Below are positions 1 through 7,995 of a stretch of 64,000 nucleotides of DNA, piece after piece; the first letter of the stretch is position 1; the number at the start of each line of letters is the position of its first letter. Source of the stretch: Streptomyces sp. Je 1-369 (GTDB taxonomy: Bacteria > Actinomycetota > Actinomycetes > Streptomycetales > Streptomycetaceae). Below the pieces are notes generated by a model. It was not told the origin of the DNA and made no database searches. It was given only the letters and a program-made list of their open reading frames with translations. The DNA is taken from the NCBI RefSeq assembly GCF_026810505.1, contig NZ_CP101750.1:5947501-6011500 (forward strand), in the 5' to 3' direction. Both the position numbers and the translations under genes were made by a program.

Positions 1-745
1 CGTGCAGCCCGGTCAGCGGGGTGCGCAGCTCGTGCGCCACGTCCGCCGTGAACCGCTGCTCGCTCAGCAGCTTGCCCTGCAGCGTGGACGCCATCGTGTC
101 CAGGGCCCCGGCGACCGCGGCCACCTCGTCCTGGTGCCGCGGGAAACCCGTGTCGTCGGGCCGCGCGTGCGGGTCCTCCACGCGCGCGTCCAGGTCGCCC
201 GCGCTGATCCGCCGGGCCACCAGCGCCGTCTGGTGCAGCCGCCGCGTCACCCGCGTCACCGCGAACGCGCCGACCAGCAGCGTCGCCCCGATCGCGAGGA
301 CCGAGGAGCCGAGGATCGCCCGGTCGAGCCCGTCGATGGTGCGGGCGCCCTGCGCGTAGTCGACCTGGACGGCGATGGCGCGGCCCCCGTCGGCGGGCCC
401 CGCGGCCCACATCGTCGGCCGTGAGTCGTGGGCGGCGACCATCGTGCCGCGCTGCCCGTTCACCGCGAGGTCGCGCAGGCGCGAGGGCAGGCCCACCGGG
501 TCGACGCCCGCGCCGGGACCGAGCCGGTCGCCCGCCTCGTACCGCTCGGTGACCTCGTCGAGGTGGGAGAGGGCACGGTCGCGTGCCTGGCCCACGGTCT
601 GGTTGGTCACCGAGACGTGCACGAGCGCGCCGAGCAGCGCGGCGAGCGCACAGCACATGACGGTGATGAAGACGGCGGCCTTCCACGTGAGGGTCGCCGT
701 CCAGGCGGGGAGCCGCGGGCCGCGCGGCTGACGGCGACTCATCAT
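1..745 (-). CDS. Sensor histidine kinase, N-terminal part (cut by window edge)
   Basis: This is a membrane sensor kinase, of which the first 248 residues are visible. A transmembrane segment lies at about residues 20-45, followed by an extracytoplasmic domain of roughly 95 residues and a second transmembrane segment near 142-160. A HAMP linker comes next, and the dimerisation H-box AHELRTPLTG has the phospho-acceptor at His238. The ATP-binding domain lies beyond position 1. The start ATG (745-743) overlaps the stop of the upstream lipoprotein gene as ATGA, so the two are translationally coupled. The cognate response regulator is not in the window. The kinase assignment is firm; the signal is unknown, and the lipoprotein is a plausible accessory sensor. 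Confidence 0.93.
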   Translation of the reverse strand, partial: MMSRRQPRGPRLPAWTATLTWKAAVFITVMCCALAALLGALVHVSVTNQTVGQARDRALSHLDEVTERYEAGDRLGPGAGVDPVGLPSRLRDLAVNGQRGTMVAAHDSRPTMWAAGPADGGRAIAVQVDYAQGARTIDGLDRAILGSSVLAIGATLLVGAFAVTRVTRRLHQTALVARRISAGDLDARVEDPHARPDDTGFPRHQDEVAAVAGALDTMASTLQGKLLSEQRFTADVAHELRTPLTGLH

Positions 746-1485
746 CCGCCGCTCCCGGAGGGCGAGGGGCGCGCCGAGGGCCGGGGCGTCGAGGACTCGG
801 GCGCCTTCGCCCTGCGGCCCTTCGCGGAGCGGACGATCTCGTCGCTGGTCGGCAGCATCGCCTTCTGGTGCGAGTCCCAGGACCACACCGTGTGGTACTC
901 GTACCCCGCGAGGCTGGAGATCGCGCGGATGATCAGGTCCCGCCCGGCGACCTCGACGCCCAGCACGGCGTCGCTCATCTCCATGATCTGCGTCAGCTGC
1001 CGCTTCTCCTCGGCGTAGACGCGGATGTCGAGGTTGTCGTCGGGCGTCGAGACGCCGACGATCAGGTCGTCCCTGCCGTCGCCGGTCAGGTCCCGGTAGT
1101 ACGCCTTGAGGACAGGGCACCGCCCCTGTTCGCCCGAGCCGTCCTCGGCGCAGTCCTTCAACCGCTCGACGGTCTGCTTGTACGCCCGGTCGGTGGGCTC
1201 GTACGTCCCCGGGTTCTCCCTGAAGTCCGCGCGCACGACGTCGACCGGGTCCACCTTGCGCAGATCACCCTGCGGCACGTCGACGCCCTTGACCTTGACG
1301 GCCTCTATGGCGCCGTAGTCCTCGGCGGGCACCGAGGGGGACGGCAGGTCCGGCCACAGGTGCGTGGGCCCCTCGGCGGTGGGCGTCGGGCCCGCGCCCC
1401 GCAGCCCGCCGGGGTCGCCGCAGCCGCCGGCCAGCAGGACGGCGAGGACGGCGAAGGCGGCGGGCGCGAGCCGGCTGCGTTGCAC
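742..1485 (-). CDS. Lipoprotein with FG-GAP-like loop, coupled to sensor kinase
   Basis: This 247-residue exported lipoprotein has a hydrophobic signal ending in the lipobox LAGGC with Cys22 as the lipidation site. A stretch rich in Pro, Gly and Thr follows. Residues 132-140 carry DLTGDGRDD, the calcium-loop pattern of FG-GAP/VCBS repeats. Cys112 and Cys123 could form a disulfide. The C-terminus is a Ser/Pro/Arg tail. Its stop codon overlaps the kinase start, which suggests a partner sensing protein. CseA in the sigma-E/CseBC system is a known precedent for a lipoprotein next to a two-component system, but the gene order here differs. Function is otherwise unknown. Confidence 0.85.
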   Translation of the reverse strand: MQRSRLAPAAFAVLAVLLAGGCGDPGGLRGAGPTPTAEGPTHLWPDLPSPSVPAEDYGAIEAVKVKGVDVPQGDLRKVDPVDVVRADFRENPGTYEPTDRAYKQTVERLKDCAEDGSGEQGRCPVLKAYYRDLTGDGRDDLIVGVSTPDDNLDIRVYAEEKRQLTQIMEMSDAVLGVEVAGRDLIIRAISSLAGYEYHTVWSWDSHQKAMLPTSDEIVRSAKGRRAKAPESSTPRPSARPSPSGSGG

Positions 1486-1551
1486 TGCACTCCTGCCTGC
1501 CGCGGGGGCGCGGCCTGTCGTGGCACCAGGCCTGTCGTCACGTCACCATTG

Positions 1552-2250
1552 TTACGTCACCAGGTCGGCGTAGAGAATGATGTTGTCCGAGCGGTGACCT
1601 CCCACGATGGGCCCGCCGCAGGTCAGCAGGCGCAACTCGGGTCGGCCGGTCGCCCCGTACACCTTATTGGTGGGGAAGTCCTCCTTGCCGACCTGCTGGA
1701 TCTCCCGCACCTCGAACGTCGCCGTGCTGCCGTCCGCACGGGGCACCTCCACAGTGTCGCCGACCTCGACCTTCGCGACGTTCTTCATCAGCGCCGGACC
1801 GTTCGCCGTGTCGTAGTGCGCGACGATCACGGCGGGCCCCTTCTCGCCGGGCGTGACCCCACCGGTCCACCAGCCGGGCTCGTCCGCCTTGTCCACGGGC
1901 GGCACGTCGAGCTCCTGGTCGGCGCCCACGCCGAGGTCGAGCATCGACGTGGCGTCGACGCCCGCGGAGGGGATCCGCAACCCGGTCGGCCTGGACGCCT
2001 TCAGCGGGGCGACGGCCTGCTGGGCCTGCGCGGTCGCGGCGTTGTGGACCTTCACGTCGGGGGCGGGGGCGCCCTTGCCGCCGCCGCCCTGTCCACAGGC
2101 GATCAGGCCGATACCGAGGGCGACGGTGAGGGCTCCGGCCGCGGCGATTCGGGTGGTCGTGCGGGAGGTGGTGCGGGTGGCGCGGGGGTCGTGTGTACGG
2201 GGTTGGGCGGGCGTGTCGGGCTCGAAGTCGGTGGGGGTGCTGGGGGCCAT
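1552..2250 (-). CDS. Class F sortase, predicted lipoprotein
   Basis: This 232-residue protein is a sortase-family transpeptidase acting outside the membrane. The catalytic triad is visible: His145 in VIVAHYDT, Cys211 in LLTCGG and Arg220 in GGHRSDN. The compact form without other domains fits class F, the widespread actinobacterial type. The hydrophobic segment at residues 35-51 ends in LIAC, so Cys52 may be lipidated; most sortases instead keep an uncleaved transmembrane anchor. A long charged stretch precedes the signal, so a later start is possible. The gene follows a small secreted protein in the same orientation, which may be its substrate. Confidence 0.9.
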   Translation of the reverse strand: MAPSTPTDFEPDTPAQPRTHDPRATRTTSRTTTRIAAAGALTVALGIGLIACGQGGGGKGAPAPDVKVHNAATAQAQQAVAPLKASRPTGLRIPSAGVDATSMLDLGVGADQELDVPPVDKADEPGWWTGGVTPGEKGPAVIVAHYDTANGPALMKNVAKVEVGDTVEVPRADGSTATFEVREIQQVGKEDFPTNKVYGATGRPELRLLTCGGPIVGGHRSDNIILYADLVT

Positions 2251-2304
2251 GTGGGGGCTCCTGTGGTGGAGGGGCGGCAGGGGGGCGCTGGCTGGGTCTG
2301 GGAC

Positions 2305-2823
2305 TCAGCCGTCCGAGCGGCCGCGACGCAGCATCGCGAACCCGAGACCGGCCGCGCCCGCCGCCGCCATGCCGCCACCGGCGACCAGGAACGCGGGATC
2401 CCCGGCATCGCGCACGCCCTCGGCACCGGCCTTGACCCCGCCCTTGGGGGCGACGGTCCTGTCACCGTCCGCCCGGTCCTTCCCGTCGAGGTACGCGATG
2501 CCGATGTGCCCGTTGGAGGGGTGCAGCTCGTACGTCACGCCGCCCTGCGTGACCGTCGGACGCGTGGCGGAGAGGGTCGCTATCTCCTTGCCCTCAAGGG
2601 AGATCATCGCCGCGTACGCACCGCCGCGGTTCCGGATCTTCGCCGTCGCGCCGTTGCCGAGGGTGACCTCGTGGACCTCGCCCTTCGCGTGCGGCTTGGA
2701 CGCCGTCGGCCGGGGCGCGGGCGAGTCCGCGAAGGCGCCGGCGGCCGACAGGAGCAGCGCCCCGCCGACGAGGGTGGAGACGGCGGCGGTACGGAGGAGG
2801 GTGTGACGGCGGTTGAGGCGCAC
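2305..2823 (-). CDS. Secreted protein with C-terminal membrane anchor
   Basis: This 172-residue protein of unknown function begins with an Arg-rich signal peptide likely cleaved after AFA near residue 32. The middle part (about 45-120) is a beta-rich extracytoplasmic domain. The end is a Gly/Ala transmembrane helix followed by LRRGR. That layout resembles a sortase substrate (signal, domain, helix, positive tail), and the next gene is a sortase. However, no LPXTG-like or LAXTG-like motif precedes the helix, so it may simply stay membrane-anchored. It is probably co-transcribed with the sortase about 54 bases downstream. Confidence 0.75.
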   Translation of the reverse strand: MRLNRRHTLLRTAAVSTLVGGALLLSAAGAFADSPAPRPTASKPHAKGEVHEVTLGNGATAKIRNRGGAYAAMISLEGKEIATLSATRPTVTQGGVTYELHPSNGHIGIAYLDGKDRADGDRTVAPKGGVKAGAEGVRDAGDPAFLVAGGGMAAAGAAGLGFAMLRRGRSDG

Positions 2824-3059
2824 GGGACATTCCTTACGGTCGGGGGTCTCACAAAAGGTAGATGTCCGCTATTGCGGCAATTCGGCAGCTATGTAACAAC
2901 GGCCCATAGCTGTGTGGGCAGTGCCGTCACGGCGCGGGTGGGACCGCGCACCCGGACCGGGCGCACTCGGCGCAAAGACGCCTCGACTTCTCCCGGCCGC
3001 GACCTGGTTCTTGCCGGGGAGCGTGTGGGCTGTTCCCATGGTCGAGGGGGTGAGGGCAC

Positions 3060-3869
3060 ATGACCGGACTGCGTGTCGTACCGGCTTGGAGGCACGGGCA
3101 GGAGCGTTTGTACGTCTACCTCGCGGACGGCAGGAATGTCGCCTGGTACGACCGCGAAGCGTCGCGCGTCAACCTGCTCAGCGAGGAGAGCGAGGAGGAC
3201 GTCCTCGACGTCCTCGCCCCCTTCCTGACCGGCCAGGTCACCGTGGGCCCGCCGCCCGTCCCGACCCCGGCCGAACTGGCCCGTCTCGCCCTCCACCCGG
3301 ACGACGACCTCGCCCCCAACCGCCCCGGCGAGGCCCTGCGGATCTCCCTCGACCGCGACCCCGCGCCCGCCCGCAGACTGCGCGCCGACGCCCGGCACCG
3401 CGCACTCGCCGCCGAACAGACGGTGGGCGAGGCCCTGGACGCGCTCGAAGGCGCGGGCTGGCGGGTGCTGCACTCCCTGCCGCTGCCGGGCGACGCCCGG
3501 ATCCACCACCTGCTGATCGGCCCCGGTGGCCTGTTTTGCGTGGGCACTCTCGCCGTCCGCAAGCAGCGGGTGCGCATCGCCGACCCGATGGTGACGGTCG
3601 GCCGCGCCGAGCCGTTCCCGCTTCTGCGCTCGCTCCGCTCGGACGCGGGCCGAGCGTCCTTCGCGCTCACGGCGGAGGTCCGCCCCGTCCTGGTCCTCGC
3701 CGGGTCCGGCGCCGCCGACCTGGACGTGGCGGCACCGCCACGCGACGTGCGGGTGCTGCGCGAGGTGGACCTGCCGGCGCTGGCCCGCCTCGGAGGGGTG
3801 CTGAAACCGGCCGATGTGGAGGCACTGCACGCGCTGGCCAGGGACCGTCGGACGTGGGAACGGGTCTGA
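3060..3869 (+). CDS. NERD (nuclease-related) domain protein
   Basis: This is a cytoplasmic protein of 269 residues. Residues about 120-195 match the NERD fold: a helix starting VGEALDALEGAGWRVLHS, then IHHLLIGPGG, a beta hairpin, and VRKQRVRI. The NERD family is related to restriction-endonuclease-like folds, but here the usual acidic catalytic residues are not obvious, so nuclease activity is uncertain. The N-terminal 60 residues contain an acidic segment ESEEDVLDV. The ATG is preceded by GAGGGGGTGAGGG. The gene stands alone; the following leader and hydrolase look like a separate unit. Confidence 0.75.
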   Translation: MTGLRVVPAWRHGQERLYVYLADGRNVAWYDREASRVNLLSEESEEDVLDVLAPFLTGQVTVGPPPVPTPAELARLALHPDDDLAPNRPGEALRISLDRDPAPARRLRADARHRALAAEQTVGEALDALEGAGWRVLHSLPLPGDARIHHLLIGPGGLFCVGTLAVRKQRVRIADPMVTVGRAEPFPLLRSLRSDAGRASFALTAEVRPVLVLAGSGAADLDVAAPPRDVRVLREVDLPALARLGGVLKPADVEALHALARDRRTWERV

Positions 3870-3943
3870 AAACCTGTTGGAGGGCTATGGGGGGTGCTGG
3901 TACGTTTCGGGCGGCCGTGCGAGAGACCGAGGAGGTGGTACCC

Positions 3944-3994
3944 GTGAACGTATCGACGTGGGTGCTCTCCTCAGGGGTCACGGTCGGGCGGTAG
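3944..3994 (+). CDS. Possible 16-codon leader peptide
   Basis: A short reading frame MNVSTWVLSSGVTVGR starts at a GTG preceded by a full AGGAGG at 3930-3935 with an 8-base spacer, the strongest ribosome-binding site in this part of the window. It ends in TAG 44 bases before the hydrolase start. A hairpin lies between the two (4001-4026). This arrangement is typical of leader peptides that control a downstream gene by attenuation. An in-frame ATG at 3887 would lengthen it, but its GGAGG is only 3 bases away from the codon. I do not recognise the peptide, and coding is unproven. Confidence 0.45.
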   Translation: MNVSTWVLSSGVTVGR

Positions 3995-4000
3995 GTCGTC

Positions 4001-4026
4001 CGGGAGCGCCGTTCTGCGCACTCCCG
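4001..4026 (+). promoter_or_regulatory. Hairpin between leader ORF and hydrolase
   Basis: CGGGAG (4001-4006) pairs with CTCCCG (4021-4026), and an inner CGC/GCG extends the stem. It ends right at the AAAGG ribosome-binding site of the hydrolase (ATG 4039), so it could occlude that site or act as an attenuator. No T-run follows, so it is not a classical terminator. Confidence 0.4.
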
Positions 4027-4038
4027 AAAGGCACGACC

Positions 4039-4806
4039 ATGCATTTCACTTCCGAGAAGCGTCTCGACGACGGGGTTATCGAGCGTGAGTTCACGCTCGG
4101 TGAGGTTCCCGGGATCCTGTGGACGCCCGCTGTCCCTCCCGTATCCGCTGTCCCTCCCGCGTCCGAGCCGTCCGCCGCGGCGCCGCTGCTCCTGCTCGGG
4201 CACCCGCCGCTCGGGCTGGACAAGATGTATCCCAGGCTGGCGGCCAGGGCCCGGCAGGCCGTGGCGGACGGCTTCGCCGCGGCCACCATCGAGCTCCCCG
4301 GCAGCGGGACCCGTCCCCGTTCGGCCGTCACCGACCGGGCCCGCGCCGACCTGCGCCGGGCCATGGCAGCCGGTGAGACGGTCACCGACGACATCGTGGA
4401 CCGGCTCGTCCTCCCTCTGGTGGAACAGGCGGTCCCGGAATGGCGGGCCGCTCTGGACGCCCTCCTGTCGCTGCCCGGGATCGGTGGCCCGGTCGGATAC
4501 TCGGGGGGCGTGATCTCCGTCGGGGTCCGGCTCGCGGTGGTCGAGCCGCGCGTCTCGGCCGCCGTGCTGTTCGCGGGGAGCCTCGTGCCGCGTGCCGTGT
4601 TCGAGGAGGCCCGGCAGGTCACCATTCCGCTGCACGTCCTGTTGCAGTGGGACGACGAGGGCAACGACCGGCAGGCCGCCCTGGACCTGTTCGACGCCTT
4701 CGGCTCCGAGGAGAAGTCCCTGCACGCGAACATGGGCGGGCATGCGGGGGTCCCGGAGTCCGCGGGGGAGGGGGCGGCGCGGTTCTTCGCGCGGCACTTG
4801 AGGTGA
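4039..4806 (+). CDS. Alpha/beta hydrolase
   Basis: This 255-residue alpha/beta hydrolase resembles the dienelactone hydrolase/esterase group. The nucleophile elbow is GYSGG with Ser155, the acid is Asp205 or Asp206 in LQWDDEGN, and the base is His235 in MGGHAG. The oxyanion region GHPPLGLDK is near residue 54. No signal peptide is seen, so it is cytoplasmic. Residues 30-50 contain a Pro/Val/Ala-rich linker absent from many relatives. The substrate cannot be told from sequence. It is preceded by a candidate leader peptide and hairpin, suggesting inducible expression. Confidence 0.82.
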   Translation: MHFTSEKRLDDGVIEREFTLGEVPGILWTPAVPPVSAVPPASEPSAAAPLLLLGHPPLGLDKMYPRLAARARQAVADGFAAATIELPGSGTRPRSAVTDRARADLRRAMAAGETVTDDIVDRLVLPLVEQAVPEWRAALDALLSLPGIGGPVGYSGGVISVGVRLAVVEPRVSAAVLFAGSLVPRAVFEEARQVTIPLHVLLQWDDEGNDRQAALDLFDAFGSEEKSLHANMGGHAGVPESAGEGAARFFARHLR

Positions 4807-4839
4807 GGCGACGCGCCGAGTCGTCCCTTACCTGAGGCC

Positions 4840-4896
4840 CGGCCGTCGGAAACGGCAGCGGTCGCGCCCGGCCGTCAGGACGGCAGCGGTCGCGCC
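4840..4896. repeat. Tandem duplication at 3' end of ligD
   Basis: Two nearly identical units lie head to tail, 4840-4868 (29 bp) and 4869-4896 (28 bp). Both begin CGGCCGTC and end CGGCAGCGGTCGCGCC. The ligD stop lies in the right unit, so the left unit is a copy of its last codons now outside the gene. Confidence 0.85.
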
Positions 4897-5765
4897 CGGT
4901 CGGGGTCGTCGAGGGGCTCGATCAGATCCCCGTACGCCTCCAGGCGCGGCGCGATGTCGTCCGCGGCGAAGACCAGCCGCCCGGGCTCGTCGCACGCCTC
5001 GACCTCGTCCCAGGTGACGGGGGTCGAGACGGTCGGCTCCCGCCGCGCCCGGAGCGTGTAGGGCGCGGCGGTGGTCTTCGCGGCCGCGTTCTGGCTGAAG
5101 TCGACGAAGACCTTGCCGGGGCGCAGGCTCCGCGTCATGCGGTGCACGACGAGGTCGGGCAGTTCGCGCTCGGCCGCGACGGCAAGCGACTTGGCGTACG
5201 CCGTGACCCGTTCGGAGGAGGTCGGCTCCAGCGGTACGAGGAGATGCAGCCCCTTGCTGCCCGACGTCTTCGCGTACACGTGGAAACCGTCGGCGGCCAG
5301 CCGCTCCCGCAGCCAGAGCGCCGCCCGGCAGCACTCCACGACCGTGGCGGGCGCCCCCGGATCCAGGTCGAAGACCATCCGGTCGGCCTGCGCGGGGGCT
5401 TCCGCCCGCCACTGCGGCACGTGGAACTCGGTCACCAGGTTGGCCGCCCACATCAGCGTGGGCAGGTCCTGCACGAGGACTTGCCGGGCGGTCCCCTCGG
5501 AGCGGGAGCGGGGGACCTCGGCGGTATGCACCCAGTCGGGGGTGCCCGGCGGCACGTTCTTGGAGAAGAACTGCTGGCCGTCGGGCCCGTCCGGGTAGCG
5601 CAGGAAGGAGACGGGCCGGTCGCGGAGGTGGGGGAGGAGGGCGTCGGCCGTGGACGCGTAGTAGTGCAGGACCTCGGCCTTGGTGAAGCCGCTCGCGGGA
5701 TACAGGACCTTGTCCAGATTCCTGAGCGCGAGCCGCCGCCCCTCCACCTCTGTGATCGGCGTCAT
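4875..5765 (-). CDS. ligD: LigD-type DNA polymerase domain (NHEJ)
   Basis: This 296-residue protein is the stand-alone primase-polymerase domain of bacterial end joining, which fills in and adds (ribo)nucleotides at broken ends. The archaeo-eukaryotic primase motif FDLDP supplies two catalytic acids, and KTSGSKGLHLLVPL gives the conserved triphosphate-binding stretch. The ligase and phosphoesterase domains found in fused LigD proteins are absent. Start MTPITEVEGRR at 5765 was chosen because conserved sequence begins there; an upstream ATG at 5792 would add nine unconserved residues. It is divergent from ku across about 106 bases, consistent with joint function and perhaps shared regulation. 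Confidence 0.92.
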   Translation of the reverse strand: MTPITEVEGRRLALRNLDKVLYPASGFTKAEVLHYYASTADALLPHLRDRPVSFLRYPDGPDGQQFFSKNVPPGTPDWVHTAEVPRSRSEGTARQVLVQDLPTLMWAANLVTEFHVPQWRAEAPAQADRMVFDLDPGAPATVVECCRAALWLRERLAADGFHVYAKTSGSKGLHLLVPLEPTSSERVTAYAKSLAVAAERELPDLVVHRMTRSLRPGKVFVDFSQNAAAKTTAAPYTLRARREPTVSTPVTWDEVEACDEPGRLVFAADDIAPRLEAYGDLIEPLDDPDRARPLPS

Positions 5766-5871
5766 AGGATGAGAGTCCCATATAACGCCCATAACGACAC
5801 AAAAGTAACCTGGCCGAACCTGGAACCTGTCCCAGCTGTCTTACCGCTCCCCCCATAGCGAGGTGCCGGAC

Positions 5872-6969
5872 GTGCGATCCATATGGAACGGTGCGATCTC
5901 CTTCGGGCTGGTCAGCATCCCGATCAAGCTCGTGAACGCGACCGAGAGCCACTCGGTCTCCTTCCGCCAGATCCACACGGAGGACGGCGGCCGCATCCGC
6001 TACCGCAAGGTGTGCGAGCTGGAGGAGCGCGAGGTGCCGTCGGCGGAGATCGGCAAGGGGTACGAGGACGCGGACGGCTCGATCATCCCGATCACGGACC
6101 AGGACCTGGCCACGCTGCCCATCCCCACCGCCAAGACGATCGAGATCGTCGCCTTCGTCCCCGCGGACCGCATCGACCCGCTCCAGATGGGCGCCGCGTA
6201 CTACCTGGCGGCGAGCGGCACCCCGGCCGCCAAGCCGTACACGCTGCTGCGCGAGGCGCTCAAGCGGAGCCAGAAGGTGGCCATCGCGAAGTTCGCGCTA
6301 CGGGGCCGGGAGCGACTCGGCATGCTGCGCGTCGTCGACGACGTGATCGCCATGCACGGACTGCTCTGGCCGGACGAGATCCGCGCGCCCGAGGGGGTGG
6401 CCCCCGACTCCGAGGTCACCGTGCGCGACGCCGAGCTCGACCTGGCGGACGCGCTGATGGACACCCTCGGCGAGGTCGACATCAACACGCTCCACGACGA
6501 CTACCGCGAGGCGGTCGAGGAACTGGTCGCCGCCAAGGTGGACGGCGTGACCCCGGCGGAGAGGGCCCCGGCCGGGGACGGCGGCGGCAAGGTCATCGAC
6601 CTGCTCGCGGCCCTGGAGAACAGCGTCCGCGAGGCCCGCACGGCGCGGGGCGAGCACGCGGGCGGGGCGGACTCGGACTCGGGGGCGGGGTCGGTGGCTG
6701 AGGTGACGCCGCTCACCCGCAAGTCGTCCCGCGCGACGCCGAAGCAGGTGGGCGGCAAGAAGTCGACGTCGACAGCGACGTCCTCGGCGAAGAAGAAGGC
6801 GTCGGCCAAGTCGACCGCGCGCAAGACGACGGCCAAGAAGACGACGACGGCGAAGTCGACCGGGACGACCGGGACGACCAGGACGACCGGGACGAAGAAG
6901 ACCGCGGCGGCCAAGAAGTCGACGGCGAAGAAGACGACGGGGACGGGAAGGCGTAAGGCCTCGGCGTGA
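5872..6969 (+). CDS. ku: Ku DNA end-binding protein
   Basis: This 365-residue Ku homodimer subunit binds double-strand ends and recruits LigD-type enzymes. The core begins RSIWNGAISFGLVSIP, and the ring-forming beta-barrel occupies about residues 1-255. The last 100 residues are a low-complexity Lys/Ala/Thr/Ser tail resembling histone H1, as in other Streptomyces Ku proteins, and probably bind DNA non-specifically. The start GTG at 5872 has AGGTG at 5861-5865 just upstream; a GTG at 5863 would use that same sequence as codons and lacks its own site. A small inverted repeat (6970-6989) overlaps the stop and may help end transcription before the convergent thioesterase gene. Confidence 0.95.
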   Translation: MRSIWNGAISFGLVSIPIKLVNATESHSVSFRQIHTEDGGRIRYRKVCELEEREVPSAEIGKGYEDADGSIIPITDQDLATLPIPTAKTIEIVAFVPADRIDPLQMGAAYYLAASGTPAAKPYTLLREALKRSQKVAIAKFALRGRERLGMLRVVDDVIAMHGLLWPDEIRAPEGVAPDSEVTVRDAELDLADALMDTLGEVDINTLHDDYREAVEELVAAKVDGVTPAERAPAGDGGGKVIDLLAALENSVREARTARGEHAGGADSDSGAGSVAEVTPLTRKSSRATPKQVGGKKSTSTATSSAKKKASAKSTARKTTAKKTTTAKSTGTTGTTRTTGTKKTAAAKKSTAKKTTGTGRRKASA

Positions 6970-6992
6970 GCGTACGAGTCGGAGTACGCGGT

Positions 6993-7754
6993 CTACGCCG
7001 TCGCGCCCCGGCCAGCCGGTGAGGAGGCGATGACCTCCGTGACGTACGGCAGATGCCCGTCGAGGAAGAAGTGGCCCCCGGGCAGTACGTGGCAGGAGAA
7101 GTCGCCGCGCGTCTCGCTCTCCCATGCCCGCGCGCCCTCGACCGTGACGCGGGGGTCCGCGTCCCCGGTCAGCACGACGACCGGGCAGTCGAGCGGGGGC
7201 CCGGGGCGGTGGACGTGGGTGTCGAGGAGGCGGTAGTCGGCGCGTACCGGCGGCAGGATGAGCGGCAGCAGGTCGGGGGAGGAGAGGAGCTCGTTCGCGG
7301 TGCCGGAGAGCTCGCGCATCTCGTCCACGAGTTCACGGTCGGACATCTCGTACACCGGCCGGTCCGCCGCCGCGGTGCGCGAGGGCAGCGAGGGGGCCTG
7401 CCGCCCGGAGATGAAGAGGGCGACGGGCGGCCGCCCCTCGGCCGTCATGCGCCGCGCGGTCTCGAAGGCGAGGACCGCGCCCATGCTGTGCCCGAAGAGA
7501 GCGATGGGCGGGCCGCCACCCGGCCTGGGGAGCGCGGCGAGCACCGCGTCCACGACGTCGTCCGTGCGCTCGGCGAACGGCTCGCCGTACCGCTCCTGGC
7601 GCCCCGGGTACTGCACGACCATCGGGTCGACGGCGCCGGAGACGGCGGCGGACAGCGCGTGGTAGGCGCTGGCTGAGCCGCCCGCGTGCGGGAAGCAGAC
7701 GAGGCGGGTCCCGGCGGCGGGCGCGGGGTGGAAGCTGCGTATCCAGTCGCCCAC
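6993..7754 (-). CDS. Type II thioesterase (GrsT/RifR family)
   Basis: This 253-residue alpha/beta hydrolase has FPHAGGSASAY (oxyanion loop), the nucleophile Ser90 in GHSMG, an acid in GDADPRV (198-200), and His228 in GGHFFLDGH. Type II thioesterases remove misprimed acyl groups from carrier proteins of polyketide and non-ribosomal peptide synthetases. No such synthetase is nearby, so it probably serves a cluster elsewhere. It starts with GTG preceded by AGGAAGG. A tandem heptamer repeat sits 38 bases upstream of the start, likely in its leader or promoter. Confidence 0.92.
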   Translation of the reverse strand: MGDWIRSFHPAPAAGTRLVCFPHAGGSASAYHALSAAVSGAVDPMVVQYPGRQERYGEPFAERTDDVVDAVLAALPRPGGGPPIALFGHSMGAVLAFETARRMTAEGRPPVALFISGRQAPSLPSRTAAADRPVYEMSDRELVDEMRELSGTANELLSSPDLLPLILPPVRADYRLLDTHVHRPGPPLDCPVVVLTGDADPRVTVEGARAWESETRGDFSCHVLPGGHFFLDGHLPYVTEVIASSPAGRGATA

Positions 7755-7791
7755 GAGCGCGACCTTCCTTTCGCTGCCGCGCGGGGCGGCG

Positions 7792-7847
7792 GTGTTCGGC
7801 GTTCGGTGTTCGGTGTTCTGTGTTCGGTGTTCTGTGTTCTGGGTTCT
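7792..7847. repeat. Eight tandem heptamers upstream of thioesterase
   Basis: Eight head-to-tail 7-base units of consensus GTGTTC(G/T) occupy 7792-7847, with single changes in units 2 and 8, and a degenerate ninth (GTGCGTT) follows. They lie between the divergent thioesterase and arsR genes. A 7-base period invites slippage, so copy number may vary between strains. Confidence 0.9.
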
Positions 7848-7995
7848 GTGCGTTGGCTCAGGTCAGCATGCCCGAGGAAGTGCGCCCGGTCGAAGGCCGG
7901 GGGGAGGGAGCGGTGCCGGGGGCGGGGGCGGGCGGAGGCCGACCGGCTCCGACCTAGACTGACGGCCCACGTTGAGGGCGACGAGAAGGGCGACG

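Noticed and set aside
6993..7754. Thioesterase as sign of a nearby biosynthetic cluster
   Set aside because: No synthetase, carrier protein or tailoring genes flank it within the window.
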